Shown: positions 35,664-44,324 of the stretch, piece after piece
How the letters are laid out: every line of letters begins with the position of its first letter
Numbering within the stretch: position 1 is the first letter of the stretch
Assembly: GCF_014201875.1 (NCBI RefSeq)
Contig: NZ_JACHFL010000006.1
Span: forward strand, 124,001 to 188,000
Direction of reading: 5' to 3'
Source: Deinococcus humi
GTDB taxonomy: Bacteria; Deinococcota; Deinococci; Deinococcales; Deinococcaceae
Length of the DNA: 64,000 bases
Notes under the pieces: generated by a model
The model's input: the letters and a program-made list of their open reading frames with translations, nothing else
Database searches by the model: none
Told to the model about the DNA's origin: nothing
Position numbers and translations under genes: made by a program

Positions 35664-35855
35664 GCAGACTCGCGGAGGGTTTTGTGGCTCACCTGGATTC
35701 CGCGCTCCAGGAGGAGTTCCTGAACATCACGGGGGCTGAGCGTAAAGCGGTGGTACAGCCGGAGGGCGTACCTGATGATGCTCATGGGGAAACGGTGACG
35801 GTAGGACTTCGAGTCAGACAATGGCCATCACCTTACCTGTTGACCTGACAAAACC
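35664..35855 (-). mobile_element. 5' fragment of an IS6-family element
   Basis: The sequence matches the left end and transposase N-terminus of the copy at 55596-56365 almost base for base on the opposite strand (terminal repeat GGTTTTGTCAGGTCAACA, then the SYRHRFPMSI and TLSPRDVQELLLERG codons). It stops after about 190 bases, inside the HTH. Confidence 0.7.
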
Positions 35856-35869
35856 GCGCTTTCTTCTCA

Positions 35870-36043
35870 TGGCTGACCTGCTGCGCCGCTCTCGTGGAGC
35901 AGTTCCTGCACGTCACGCTGGCTGAGAGGGAAGCGGTGAGAGGGCCGTAGGGCACACCCGGTGACGCTGAGCGGAAAACGATGACGGAAGGGTTTCCGCT
36001 CAGTCACAGCTCCTCAGGCTACCGGCATTAAGTTGTCAGAACC
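35870..36043 (-). mobile_element. 5' fragment of another IS6-family element
   Basis: The terminal repeat TTAAGTTGTCAGAACC at 36028-36043 and the HTH codons (SLSQRDVQELLHER) of a minus-strand transposase match the inner IS at 40742-41502. The rest is missing. It abuts the previous fragment directly. Confidence 0.65.
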
Positions 36044-36216
36044 TTCTCGATTCATCCGGGCTGCGTATGGCACTGCCTACTGCATGCCATGTAACGGCAG
36101 CTAACGCCCCACACATAGCCTCCACACATCGCCGCCTCCCAGCAGTGCTGCGTGACCGATCCATGACCACCCCGCCCGTCACAGACCATGACGCCGTCGT
36201 CCAACAGGAGCCTGAC

Positions 36217-39200
36217 ATGACCCGTTTCCGCACTGCCCACCTGCTCACCGGTATCGCCGTAACCCTTCTGCTCGCTTCCTGCAACCAAAGTACGCCCACG
36301 CCAGTGAAGGCGGGCACGTCTACCCCCAGCACCGGCGCGGCCGCTATCACGCTCGCTGCCCTGAGCGCGGACAGCAGCACGTCCCTGCGCGTGACCTTCA
36401 GTGGGCCGGTGGGCGATGGCAGCGCCGATCTCCGCCACTATCAGGTGACAGCGGAGGGAGGGGCGCCGCTGGAGGTGCTGGCGGCCTACCCCTCGGCCGA
36501 CGGCCTCAGCGTGGATCTGGCCACCAGGGTGCAGGACCCGGGCACATACACCGTGAACGTGAGCGGCCTCCGTGGTCGGAACGGACAGGCTATTGCTGGT
36601 CGCAAAACGGTAACGGGCAGCACGGTGGCCGCGCCAGTCTTGCAGGACGTCACGGCCCTGAGCCAGAGCGAGGTGCTGCTGAGCTTCGCTGATCCCGTTA
36701 GCGGGGCCCCGGCTGCCCTGGACGCGAGCGCTACCGATGTGGCGGCGTACCGCTTCACACCGGCCGCCGCTCTCCAGGGGGCGCGCCTGAGCACGGACAG
36801 GAGCGGCGTCGTCCTCAGCGCCAAGGATCTGAGTGGCGAGCGCACTGTCGCCGCGCTGCGCGTGCTGGCTAGCCGGGGCTCTGGAGCGGCCGTGCTGGTC
36901 GATCCTCAACACAATCAGGGCACATTCGTGGCGCTGGCCACCAAAGACACCACCAAGCCCACCATCAAGCGGATCCTGGCCCCGAGCAACGGCAGCGTGC
37001 AGCTGATCTTCAGTGAGCCTATGGATGCGGGAGCCGCCGACGTGAGCGCCTACCTCCTCAAGGACTCGGCCGGGAGCGTGCTGCCCGTCACGGGCAGCAC
37101 GCTCAGCGAGTTCCGCACCTCGGTCACCCTGACAACCGGAGCGCAGACGGCCGGCGCCTCGTATACCCTGACACCTGAGGCACTCAAGGACACGGCGGGC
37201 AACGTGCTGGACACCACCACCGGCAAAAGCGCCCTGACCTTTCAAGGTTCGGGCGCGTCGGACGCCGGCCGGGCCGACACCACCCCGCCGCGCGTGGCCG
37301 GCGCGCTGTCCAAGAGCACCAGCAGTGTGCTTGTGACCTTCTCCGAGGCGGTGCGCGGCGGGCTGGCCAGCGCCGAAAACCCAGCCAACTACCACATCAC
37401 CGGCCTGGAGACAATGGGGACGAGCAAAGTGAAGACATCGGGCAGCATAACGCCGCAGAGCGCCACCATAGAGGTGCAGAGGGCCCGCCTCCAGCCGGGC
37501 GGCACCAGCGTCCTGCTCACGACCCGCGCGCAATCGGACATTCAATACGAGATTCAGGTGGCGGGCGTGCAGGATCTGGCAGGCAATCAGATCGCTGGTC
37601 CGGAACGCGGCGTGGATCCCGGCAAGGCTACCTTCACCGGCACGCCGGTGAGCGGCGTCGGAGACGACACCGATAAGGATGGCCTCAGCGACGCCACCGA
37701 GCAGCGTGGCTGGGTGGTCAGCGTGACCCAGGTGGGCGGCCAGGTGCGCAAGTACCAGGTGACCAGCGATCCTACGAAGGCCGACACGGACGGTGACGGC
37801 TTCGCCGATCAGGACGAGCTGACCAACGCGACCGATCCCCGGCTTGCGGACACCGACAGTGACCAGATTACGGACGCCGACGAGTACAACAAGGTCTTCA
37901 GCAGCCCCACCACGGCCGACACGGACGGGGACACCATCACCGACGGCGCTGAGGCGAACTTCTTTGCGTCATCGCCGCTGCTGGCCGACACGGACGGCGA
38001 CGGCATCCGCGATGACGTGGAGACCCTTTCACCGCTGCGCAATCCATTGATTGCCGATCTGCCGACCCCCCAGCTCACCGTGAGTGGAGTCGACCTCAAG
38101 CTGGACGTGCGCTTCACGGCCACCCGTGGCAGCAGCACCCGTCAGCTGGAATCCAAGAGCACGCAGACCACCCTGACCCAGAGCCGGAGTACCAGCGAGG
38201 ACTACAGTTCCGCCCGCACCTCCGAGTGGTTCGCCAAGGCTGGCGTGAGCTTCACGACAGGGTTTAACACCGGAGGAAGCGACACGAACATCGGCTTTCC
38301 CCGCTGGGCCTTCTCCGGCACCATCTCAACCGAGGCGGGCGGCGGTGGCAGCACCGCCATGACCTTCACGCGCGGCTCGGTCGAGCAGAGCCAGCAGGAA
38401 TACGCCAGTAGCCTCACCACCGATCAGGAGGTCAGCACAGACGAGAACGTGACACGCGAGGTGCCAGCCGCGCAGCTGTCGGCCGGCGTGACCTTCCGGA
38501 CGCGCGGCACCGTCGCTTTCACGATGAAGAACGTGGAGGTCACCGCATACCTGACCGATCCCTTCGCGCCGGGCAAGCTGGTGCCGGTGGCCACCCTGAA
38601 GGCCGAGGGAGACAGCGGTGTCAGCGGCATTTCTCTGGGACCAGCTAGCCCGCTGCGCGGCCCGCTCCGTTTCGTGTCGGTGCAGGCTTACCCGGCGGTG
38701 GTCGAGCAACTCATGCAGAACCCCGAGAATCTCGTGTTCCGGATCACCAACTATGACCTCACCGACGAGTTGGGGCGCAACTTTGCCTACACCTCGCAAC
38801 AGGTCAAGGAGCGCACCGCCGAACTGAACATCGACTTCGGCGGCGCCGCACCAGCTGAGCACTACAACGTGGCCACCACCTCGTTGTATGGGGATGACGG
38901 CACCCAGCAGGGTGTCAGCCTGCCGTACCTGCTGGAGAACATCCTGAAACTCAAGCACGTGGATCACGCCAGCGACGCCACGCTGGTAGGCGACGCCCTT
39001 ATGAACAGTTACTCGACGGCCACGCTCCCGGGCGGGCGGGTGCTGACCCGCATCCGGGGCGTGTACGTCAAGAACAACACGCCGTACCTGCAGAGCTGGT
39101 TTATCAACCGCAACAACACCAACCAGAACGACAGGTCGGTGGACAGCTTTATCGGCCATGCCGGCGATGTCATCGACCTGATGTTCACCGAGGACGCCGA

Positions 39201-40581
39201 CAAGGACGGCATGGTCAAGTCAGTCGAAGACCTGTACGGCAGCAAGGACACGAGCACCGACAGCGACAACGACGGTGTGGCCGACCCCGAAGAAGTCTTC
39301 GGCAAACTGGATGGCCGTGGAGAGCGTCATCCTCTGACCATTACAGCCCCGGACGGCACCGTTATTCCCCTCGTGTCGAGCCCGGCCCGTCCGGACTCGG
39401 ACTTCGACGGCATCTGGGATGAGAGCGAGTACGCCGCCCGACTCGATCCGTCCAATCCGGACACCGACGGCGACGGCCTGTCGGACGGCGGCGAGCAGGA
39501 TGGACTGCCCTCACGGGACTTCTTCACGCGGCAGGTGGTCACGCGCTTCAGCGACCCGCGCAAACCCGACACCGACGGCGATTCCCTGAACGACCGGGCA
39601 GAGTTGCGGATCGGCACTGACCCGCGCGTGCAGGATTTCGACAAAGTGGCCGACAACGACCGCGACGGCCTGAGCAACCTCGAGGAGAAGGTCGGCTGGA
39701 CCGTGACCCTCGCCACCAGTACAGTCCCCGTGACCTCCAACCCTGAACTCGCGGACAGCGACGGCGATGGTCTGAACGACAAGCAGGAGCGCGACGCCCT
39801 GACCAGCCCCATGATGCCCGACACCGACGGCGACGGCCTCAGCGACCGCGACGAGGTCATCGACTTCAAGACCAGCCCCACCAAGGTCGACACCGATGGC
39901 GATGGACTCACGGACTTCACGGAGCTGAAAAAGCCCTGGGTGCCCCGCGTGCTCGGCATGACCACCCCGGTCTCGTCCAGCCCATTGTTGAGAGACACCG
40001 ATTACGATGGTCTGACCGACAAGGAGGAATGGGACCGCTGGATGGATCCGACCAAGGTTGACACCGACGGCGATCAGGCCAGCGACTACTTCGAGGTCAT
40101 GCAGGCCGTGGGCCAGACCGGCAACGGCTCGGATCCGCTCACCAGGAACAAGATCGTCAATGTTCAGTTGACCCAGGTGCGGGTAGACGGCTCCTGCGAC
40201 GGCGCGGGCGACAACTATATGGAGCTGCGCGGCCAATTCCTGGTGTCCACGTACAACGAGGAGAGCACCGTCTTTAACTTCACTGGTGGCGGCAGCAGCG
40301 GCATTGACGACCACAAGGTGGGAGAAACATGGTCCCCCTCCGCCAACGCCTCGCGCACGTACAACCTGAAGAGCGACGATGGACTGCAGGTATCGACCAG
40401 GAGCCTCAAGGACGCCGACCCGGTCGGTAATCCCGACGACCTGCTGGAGGACTTCAGCGAGACCACCGCATACGACGAGATCCGCAGCGGCCTGTTTTCC
40501 AAGTCCGTGGTGGGCAAAGCCGAATCGGACAAGACCGGCTGCGGTGTGACTTTCACCTACCGGGTCACTTGGTTCAGGTAA
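36217..40581 (+). CDS. giant lipoprotein: Ig-like domains, TSP3 calcium repeats, toxin-like middle domain
   Basis: A 1454-residue protein, start ATG 36217 behind AGGAG. Lipobox TLLLASCN ends the signal peptide. About four SbsA/Big-type Ig domains follow (30-470; e.g. SSVLVTFSEAVRGG). Calcium-binding TSP3 repeats of the form DTDGDG-x-D lie at about 483-620 and about 990-1350 (DTDGDGLSDRDEV). The middle (about 625-930) is Ser/Thr-rich with alternating polar residues (QTTLTQSRSTSEDYSSARTS; SQQEYASSLTTDQEVSTD) and ends near ITNYDLTDELGRNF, a layout resembling binary-toxin or aerolysin-type proteins. It may bind calcium at the cell surface and act on membranes or partners; this last point is inference. 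No secretion genes adjacent. Confidence 0.8.
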   Translation: MTRFRTAHLLTGIAVTLLLASCNQSTPTPVKAGTSTPSTGAAAITLAALSADSSTSLRVTFSGPVGDGSADLRHYQVTAEGGAPLEVLAAYPSADGLSVDLATRVQDPGTYTVNVSGLRGRNGQAIAGRKTVTGSTVAAPVLQDVTALSQSEVLLSFADPVSGAPAALDASATDVAAYRFTPAAALQGARLSTDRSGVVLSAKDLSGERTVAALRVLASRGSGAAVLVDPQHNQGTFVALATKDTTKPTIKRILAPSNGSVQLIFSEPMDAGAADVSAYLLKDSAGSVLPVTGSTLSEFRTSVTLTTGAQTAGASYTLTPEALKDTAGNVLDTTTGKSALTFQGSGASDAGRADTTPPRVAGALSKSTSSVLVTFSEAVRGGLASAENPANYHITGLETMGTSKVKTSGSITPQSATIEVQRARLQPGGTSVLLTTRAQSDIQYEIQVAGVQDLAGNQIAGPERGVDPGKATFTGTPVSGVGDDTDKDGLSDATEQRGWVVSVTQVGGQVRKYQVTSDPTKADTDGDGFADQDELTNATDPRLADTDSDQITDADEYNKVFSSPTTADTDGDTITDGAEANFFASSPLLADTDGDGIRDDVETLSPLRNPLIADLPTPQLTVSGVDLKLDVRFTATRGSSTRQLESKSTQTTLTQSRSTSEDYSSARTSEWFAKAGVSFTTGFNTGGSDTNIGFPRWAFSGTISTEAGGGGSTAMTFTRGSVEQSQQEYASSLTTDQEVSTDENVTREVPAAQLSAGVTFRTRGTVAFTMKNVEVTAYLTDPFAPGKLVPVATLKAEGDSGVSGISLGPASPLRGPLRFVSVQAYPAVVEQLMQNPENLVFRITNYDLTDELGRNFAYTSQQVKERTAELNIDFGGAAPAEHYNVATTSLYGDDGTQQGVSLPYLLENILKLKHVDHASDATLVGDALMNSYSTATLPGGRVLTRIRGVYVKNNTPYLQSWFINRNNTNQNDRSVDSFIGHAGDVIDLMFTEDADKDGMVKSVEDLYGSKDTSTDSDNDGVADPEEVFGKLDGRGERHPLTITAPDGTVIPLVSSPARPDSDFDGIWDESEYAARLDPSNPDTDGDGLSDGGEQDGLPSRDFFTRQVVTRFSDPRKPDTDGDSLNDRAELRIGTDPRVQDFDKVADNDRDGLSNLEEKVGWTVTLATSTVPVTSNPELADSDGDGLNDKQERDALTSPMMPDTDGDGLSDRDEVIDFKTSPTKVDTDGDGLTDFTELKKPWVPRVLGMTTPVSSSPLLRDTDYDGLTDKEEWDRWMDPTKVDTDGDQASDYFEVMQAVGQTGNGSDPLTRNKIVNVQLTQVRVDGSCDGAGDNYMELRGQFLVSTYNEESTVFNFTGGGSSGIDDHKVGETWSPSANASRTYNLKSDDGLQVSTRSLKDADPVGNPDDLLEDFSETTAYDEIRSGLFSKSVVGKAESDKTGCGVTFTYRVTWFR

Positions 40582-40741
40582 CGCGGGAGCGTAGGGGCAG
40601 GCCGCCTGCTTGGGTTGTGGCAAGTTGTTCCCTCTGAAGAAGGAAAAGAGCCTCAGGAACGCAGGCGGCCCGAACTTGAGGCCGCCTGTTGCACGACTGC
40701 TGCCAGGTCTTAAGACTTTAAGACCTTTTGTGTTCTATGAC

Positions 40742-41502
40742 GGTTCTGGCAACTTAATCTCAGCGGGGCCGAAGTTGCGCAGCAGGCGGCTTGATTCTCA
40801 AGCCGCCTGCTGCATCGCCTCGTGCCAGAAGAGCTGTGCCGCAGTTTGGTTGCTTCGGTTAAGGACAGCGGGGATGGTTGTTCGGGCATGGTGGTGAAGG
40901 TTCGAGATTCGGGCGTGGAGCGCGAGGAGTTCCTGCGTTCGTCGCCGTCGTTTGAAGCCGAGCTGGCTCCATTCGTGTCGCTGTGCCCTGCGATGTGACC
41001 CTTCCACGAGGTTGTTGCCGCGGGCAGTGGAAACCACTTGAACGTGCTCCACGGTGTGGAGCACGGGAATTTCCCGTTGCGCTGCTCCATCGCTCCACAA
41101 TTTTTCGGTGTGAAGGATCTCTGGCACGTCGTATTCCCTCAACAAGCGCACGAAAAAGGACTTGGCCGCTTTCGTCTCTCGGTGTTCCTCAAGCAGGAGG
41201 TCGAGGACGTCGCCCCGCTCATCAACCGCACGCCACCACCAGTGCTGTACCCCGCCGACCTGGACGCACGGTAACGTCCAAAAGCCAGCGTGAGCCCCGC
41301 CGGGGCTCACGCTGAGGCAATTCTTCGGCGAGAAGCGGAGATAATTTGATGTTCCACTGGCGCTTTCTTTTCGTGACTGACCTGGAGGCCCCGCTCGTGG
41401 AGGCGTTCTCTGAACGTCACGTTGGCTGAGGGGAAAACGGTGGCGAGAGGGCTTGCGGTTCATCACAGCTCAACAACCTACCGGCGTTAAGTTGCCAGAA
41501 CC
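40742..41502 (-). mobile_element. IS6-family element with perfect 16-bp terminal repeats
   Basis: GGTTCTGGCAACTTAA at 40742-40757 and its exact complement at 41487-41502 define a 761-base element. A hairpin at about 40781-40813 marks the 3' end. It is inserted in the outer IS remnant. No target duplication is visible. The transposase is disrupted. Confidence 0.75.
40798..41466 (-). pseudogene. IS6-family transposase, internally deleted and frame-shifted
   Basis: The frame starts MNRKPSRHRFPLSQRDVQ and ends with a normal IS6 core: WWWRAVDERGDVLDLLLEE, TEKLWSDGAAQ, NNLVEGSHRR and LHARISNLHHHART. The first part lacks the linker between the two HTH segments, and residues about 20-65 are out of frame, with a later shift restoring the frame. 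The three acidic catalytic residues appear present, but the DNA-binding region is broken. Confidence 0.7.
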
Positions 41503-41795
41503 CTTCACTGAGACCCTCCGTTGCTGTGAAGCCAACAACTTGCCACAACCTGATGAACCCGTGGACGTAACGCAGCAGGTGCAAAAAAAATCTGATCACA
41601 TCTCCGATGTGGAGGGCGCCTGTCTTGGTGAGCTGGAAGAATCAAGCACTCGAGGTGATCGCTCCAATCGTTGACAGCTTCTCCTCGTTGGCGGGAAGCG
41701 TGACCAGGGTCGTGACGCCCCTCATCGACCATGTCCGCCTTGACACACCTCTAGACCCTCTCAAAACGTTGGGATACGCAGCGTGGGTTTGCTCG

Positions 41796-42032
41796 TCAGT
41801 CCTGTCCACGCCAGTAATCGTTGGCGGCGGCGATGGTTTGAAACTCTATGGCAGCCACTTGCGCGGCAAGCATCAGTTGGGCGGTGTCTTCCGCATAAGC
41901 GGGGCGGAGCCGCTGCCGCACCTCGGCATCGGGCTGAATGGCGGCAACCGTCTTGCGGGCCAGCTTGAGCGCGAGTTGCCGTCCCTCGAGTGGCGTCGCG
42001 GTCAATAAAGTCGGTACGTAGTCTTCCATCAT
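41796..42032 (-). CDS. small hypothetical protein, 78 residues
   Basis: A helical, Ala-rich soluble protein (MEDYVPTLLTATPLEGRQLAL, AAQVAAIEFQTIAAANDYW). Its start overlaps the stop of the upstream gene by four bases, so the two are co-translated. No family is recognised. It may be a remnant of a larger peroxidase-like protein, given the chimeric neighbour, but I see no defining motif. Confidence 0.5.
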   Translation of the reverse strand: MMEDYVPTLLTATPLEGRQLALKLARKTVAAIQPDAEVRQRLRPAYAEDTAQLMLAAQVAAIEFQTIAAANDYWRGQD

Positions 42033-42517
42033 GCGCGATGCCCCCTTGCGAGACCGAGCGCCACCCGGTAACGGCGCTCAACTTCTTCCGAGTTCACCAC
42101 GTTCCAAAATGACTGGACATATTCAGCGCGGCGGTTTTGGTCCTTCAGGTAGTAGGCGTGTGTCCAGCTGTCGAGCCTGAGCAGGGGATAGACACCCTCA
42201 GTGAGAGGAGTGTCCTGGATGGCCGTGCTCATCACGCGCAGCCTTCCGTTCGGCTCCCGCGCCATTGCCGTTCCGCTTGGCGTCAGCAGAGGCCAGAAGA
42301 AACTGTGGTTGAGGTGTCCCCCGGTATTGTTTCGCACCACCTCTCGAATCGCTGTGGGTACCTCGACCCAGTGGGCAGCGAGGGCGGTGGGCGAATTGGC
42401 GACAGCGCGAAACATGTTGGGCGCCGCGCCGAACGTGCCGTAAATCTCACCCAGCAGGGCCTGGCGGTCGGATGAGAGGGTCGGAGAAGGACTTTCGATC
42501 AGTTGAACTCGGGACAT
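42029..42517 (-). CDS. chimeric AhpD-like / truncated Mn-superoxide dismutase protein
   Basis: The ATG at 42517 follows AGGAG. Residues 1-50 (RQALLGEIYGTFGAAPNMFRAVANSP) resemble the start of carboxymuconolactone decarboxylase/AhpD-like proteins. From about 51 the sequence is Mn/Fe-SOD: VRNNTGGHLNHSFFWPLLTP, QDTPLTEGVYPLLRLDSWTHAYYL and AEYVQSFWNVVN. The SOD N-terminal helical hairpin with the first metal-ligand His and about 40 residues with the GFGSGW segment are missing, while the other three ligands (His of HLNH, Asp and His of DSWTH) remain. Dismutase activity is unlikely. It is either a remodelled pseudogene or a new function. Confidence 0.7.
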   Translation of the reverse strand: MSRVQLIESPSPTLSSDRQALLGEIYGTFGAAPNMFRAVANSPTALAAHWVEVPTAIREVVRNNTGGHLNHSFFWPLLTPSGTAMAREPNGRLRVMSTAIQDTPLTEGVYPLLRLDSWTHAYYLKDQNRRAEYVQSFWNVVNSEEVERRYRVALGLARGHRA

Positions 42518-42693
42518 GAAGGTCTCCTGCGGTGCGGGGCGCGTGGGGTGCCAGCGCCCGGGAAGAGGCCTTGCCGCGTTGGCAAGACGCTGGAGCGGCG
42601 GCGGGCAAGCTGCAAAGGAAGCTGGGCCAGACGTCTGAATGACCGGGAAGCTGCAGCCTGAAAGTTCAGGGCCTTGCCGTACGGAAGCGGTCC

Positions 42694-43434
42694 TTAGCGC
42701 AGGCTGCCGGGCAGGCTTAGGTCTCCCGAGGCCACCTTGAATACGTCCACCACACACAGCAGCGGGCTGTGCAGATTCGCGTTGACGCGCAGGGCGCTCG
42801 TCACGCCGTCGTACTTGAAGTTCCTGGTGAAGCCCAGCTCCTTGAGCGGCACCTTGATCTGCACCATGTTGTCGTGCAGTTCGGGCTCGTAGCCGGGGCT
42901 GTCGATCAGGATGGGCAGGTTAGGCCAGGTGGCCGGCAGCTTGGGCCGGGTGCCTTCGGGAATGTCCTTGACCTTCAGCGCCCCTTTGCCACAGGCGTCG
43001 TCGGGCATGAGCACCACCCAGTGGGAATGCCATAGGTTGCCGTCGTTCTTGGTGTTCCCGTCGCCGTTCTCGTCGTACAGGGGGGTGTCGTCGAAGTCGG
43101 GATGCACGGTGGCGGCGAGGGCGAGCACGCCCTGCTCCCTCTCGAAGCCCACGGCGCTGGAGTCGAGATTGGTGGGCCAGACGTAACTGTAGACCTGGCT
43201 GCCCGCCAGCTTGCCCGTCGCGGTGGGCTTGGTCACGCCCGCCTTGCCGGTGGTCTGCATCTGGAATACCAGTTGGGTTCCAGCGCTGAAGACCTGGGTG
43301 CGGACGATGTCGTAGTCGGCGAGCTTCGCGGGGTGGCCCGGGCTTGCAATACCGCTGGAGTGGCCGCCACCGTGCGCGAAGGCGACGGAGAGGGTGACGA
43401 GAGCGCTGAGCACGAGCGTGGACTTGGTGTTCAT
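42694..43434 (-). CDS. secreted hypothetical protein with Ca-loop-like motif
   Basis: A 246-residue exported protein (signal ALVTLSVAFA, mature start HGGGHSSG, a possible metal site). A DxNxDG loop (YDENGDGNTKNDG) lies near residue 125, two Cys (DDACGKG and LLCVVDVF) may pair, and the domain ends with FKVASGDLSLPG. The family is not recognised. The gene lies 170 bases downstream of a MarR regulator on the same strand, which may control it, and upstream of the chimeric SOD. Confidence 0.7.
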   Translation of the reverse strand: MNTKSTLVLSALVTLSVAFAHGGGHSSGIASPGHPAKLADYDIVRTQVFSAGTQLVFQMQTTGKAGVTKPTATGKLAGSQVYSYVWPTNLDSSAVGFEREQGVLALAATVHPDFDDTPLYDENGDGNTKNDGNLWHSHWVVLMPDDACGKGALKVKDIPEGTRPKLPATWPNLPILIDSPGYEPELHDNMVQIKVPLKELGFTRNFKYDGVTSALRVNANLHSPLLCVVDVFKVASGDLSLPGSLR

Positions 43435-43607
43435 AACAACCTCTGTGGATGTGGGTGAAAGGCTTTTGGCAACGGAGCGAGAGGACGGGCGAGGGTTTTT
43501 GGCGCAGCAACTCCCTCCTCGCGGCGGACGCCGTGAGTTTGAAGAGGTGGATTTCCGCACGGGCCGACGGAGGAGTCGCCCGAAATCGGTGGGGAAGGGT
43601 TCAGCGT

Positions 43608-44273
43608 TCAGCGCAGTTGTTCGATGTCGAGCCAGCGTTGCCAGGTGGCTTCCCGCCCAGGCAAGGCCGCTTCCTCGTGTTCGGCGCAGTCCAGGCGCAG
43701 ACCATGATCCCCCAGAGGAGCGTCAATCAGGACACAATGGTGTGGCCGAGCGGAGTCCGCGTGCATGTTCGGGCGGAAGTTGGCACAGGTCACGCACAGC
43801 CGGGCGACGGGAATGGCCCCTTGCCGTTCCATCTCCCCGATGATCTTGCTGAGACCACGGACAAACACCGTCTGCTCGTCGGGCGTCAGCGTCTCGACGC
43901 CAGCGAGAAGAACGTCCGGCCAGCGGGTGACCTGTTCGGCCACCAGACGTCCTGGCCCGGTGATGGAGAGCGCCAGCGCGCGAGCATTGCCCGGATCACG
44001 GCCTTTATGCACGTGCCCCTTGGCTTCCAGGGTACTGACGGCGTCGCTGACAGTCGCGCTCGTGAGGCCCAAGATGCGGGCGACTTCGCTCAGCTTGGCC
44101 GCGTCCCGGGCGTGCCGGTGAAGAAAGACCAGAATCTGAACCTGCGTGGCCGAGAGGCCGAGTGCCGTAGCGTCGTGCCACGAGCGTTGGCGCAGTGCGG
44201 CAGCCAGTTGCGTGAGTCCGTCACTGATACGGGGCGCTGCTGCGTCGTCGAGAGGGTAAGCATGTTCTGTCAT
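43608..44273 (-). CDS. MarR family regulator with C-terminal Cys/His cluster
   Basis: A 221-residue regulator. The winged helix is clear (ATQVQILVFLHRHARDAAKL, LGLTSATVSDAVSTLEAKGHV, DPGNARALALSITGPG). After the dimerisation helix comes an extra 70-residue tail with a Cys/His cluster: CVTC, HADSARPHHC and LDCAEHEEAA. That suggests a bound metal ion or a redox-active site. A strong ribosome site (AAGGAGG) and a consensus promoter precede it. It is the first gene on its strand before the secreted protein and the SOD chimera, so the set may answer oxidative or metal stress. Confidence 0.85.
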   Translation of the reverse strand: MTEHAYPLDDAAAPRISDGLTQLAAALRQRSWHDATALGLSATQVQILVFLHRHARDAAKLSEVARILGLTSATVSDAVSTLEAKGHVHKGRDPGNARALALSITGPGRLVAEQVTRWPDVLLAGVETLTPDEQTVFVRGLSKIIGEMERQGAIPVARLCVTCANFRPNMHADSARPHHCVLIDAPLGDHGLRLDCAEHEEAALPGREATWQRWLDIEQLR

Positions 44274-44288
44274 ACGCCCTCCTTCGGA

Positions 44289-44324
44289 CTCCTAAGTAAT
44301 ACGCTTGAGTTGCCTCCATGTCAA
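44289..44324 (-). promoter_or_regulatory. promoter and candidate operator of the MarR gene
   Basis: TTGACA (minus strand, 44319-44324), a 17-base spacer and TATTAC (44296-44301) form a near-consensus promoter. An imperfect repeat ACTCCTAAG-N7-CTTGAGT overlaps the -10 box and may be the binding site of MarR itself. Confidence 0.6.

Larger units (their letters stand above)
40613..41550. mobile_element. outer IS remnant with perfect 17-bp terminal repeats
   Basis: GGTTGTGGCAAGTTGTT at 40613-40629 and its exact complement at 41534-41550 bound 938 bases. Inside the left end is a hairpin (GGCGGCCCGAACTTGAGGCCGCC) like that at the 3' end of the 53408 copy. Most of the interior is another IS (40742-41502), so only the ends of the outer element survive. 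No target duplication is seen. Confidence 0.65.

Noticed and set aside
36052..37545. 497-residue minus-strand frame opposite the giant lipoprotein
   Set aside because: Antisense of the Ig-like repeats; biased composition and no start signal.
37665..40120. DNA-level tandem repeat in the GAC-ACC-GAC-GGC-GAC-GG motifs
   Set aside because: The periodicity reflects protein TSP3 calcium repeats with diverged codons and variable spacing, not a separate DNA repeat.
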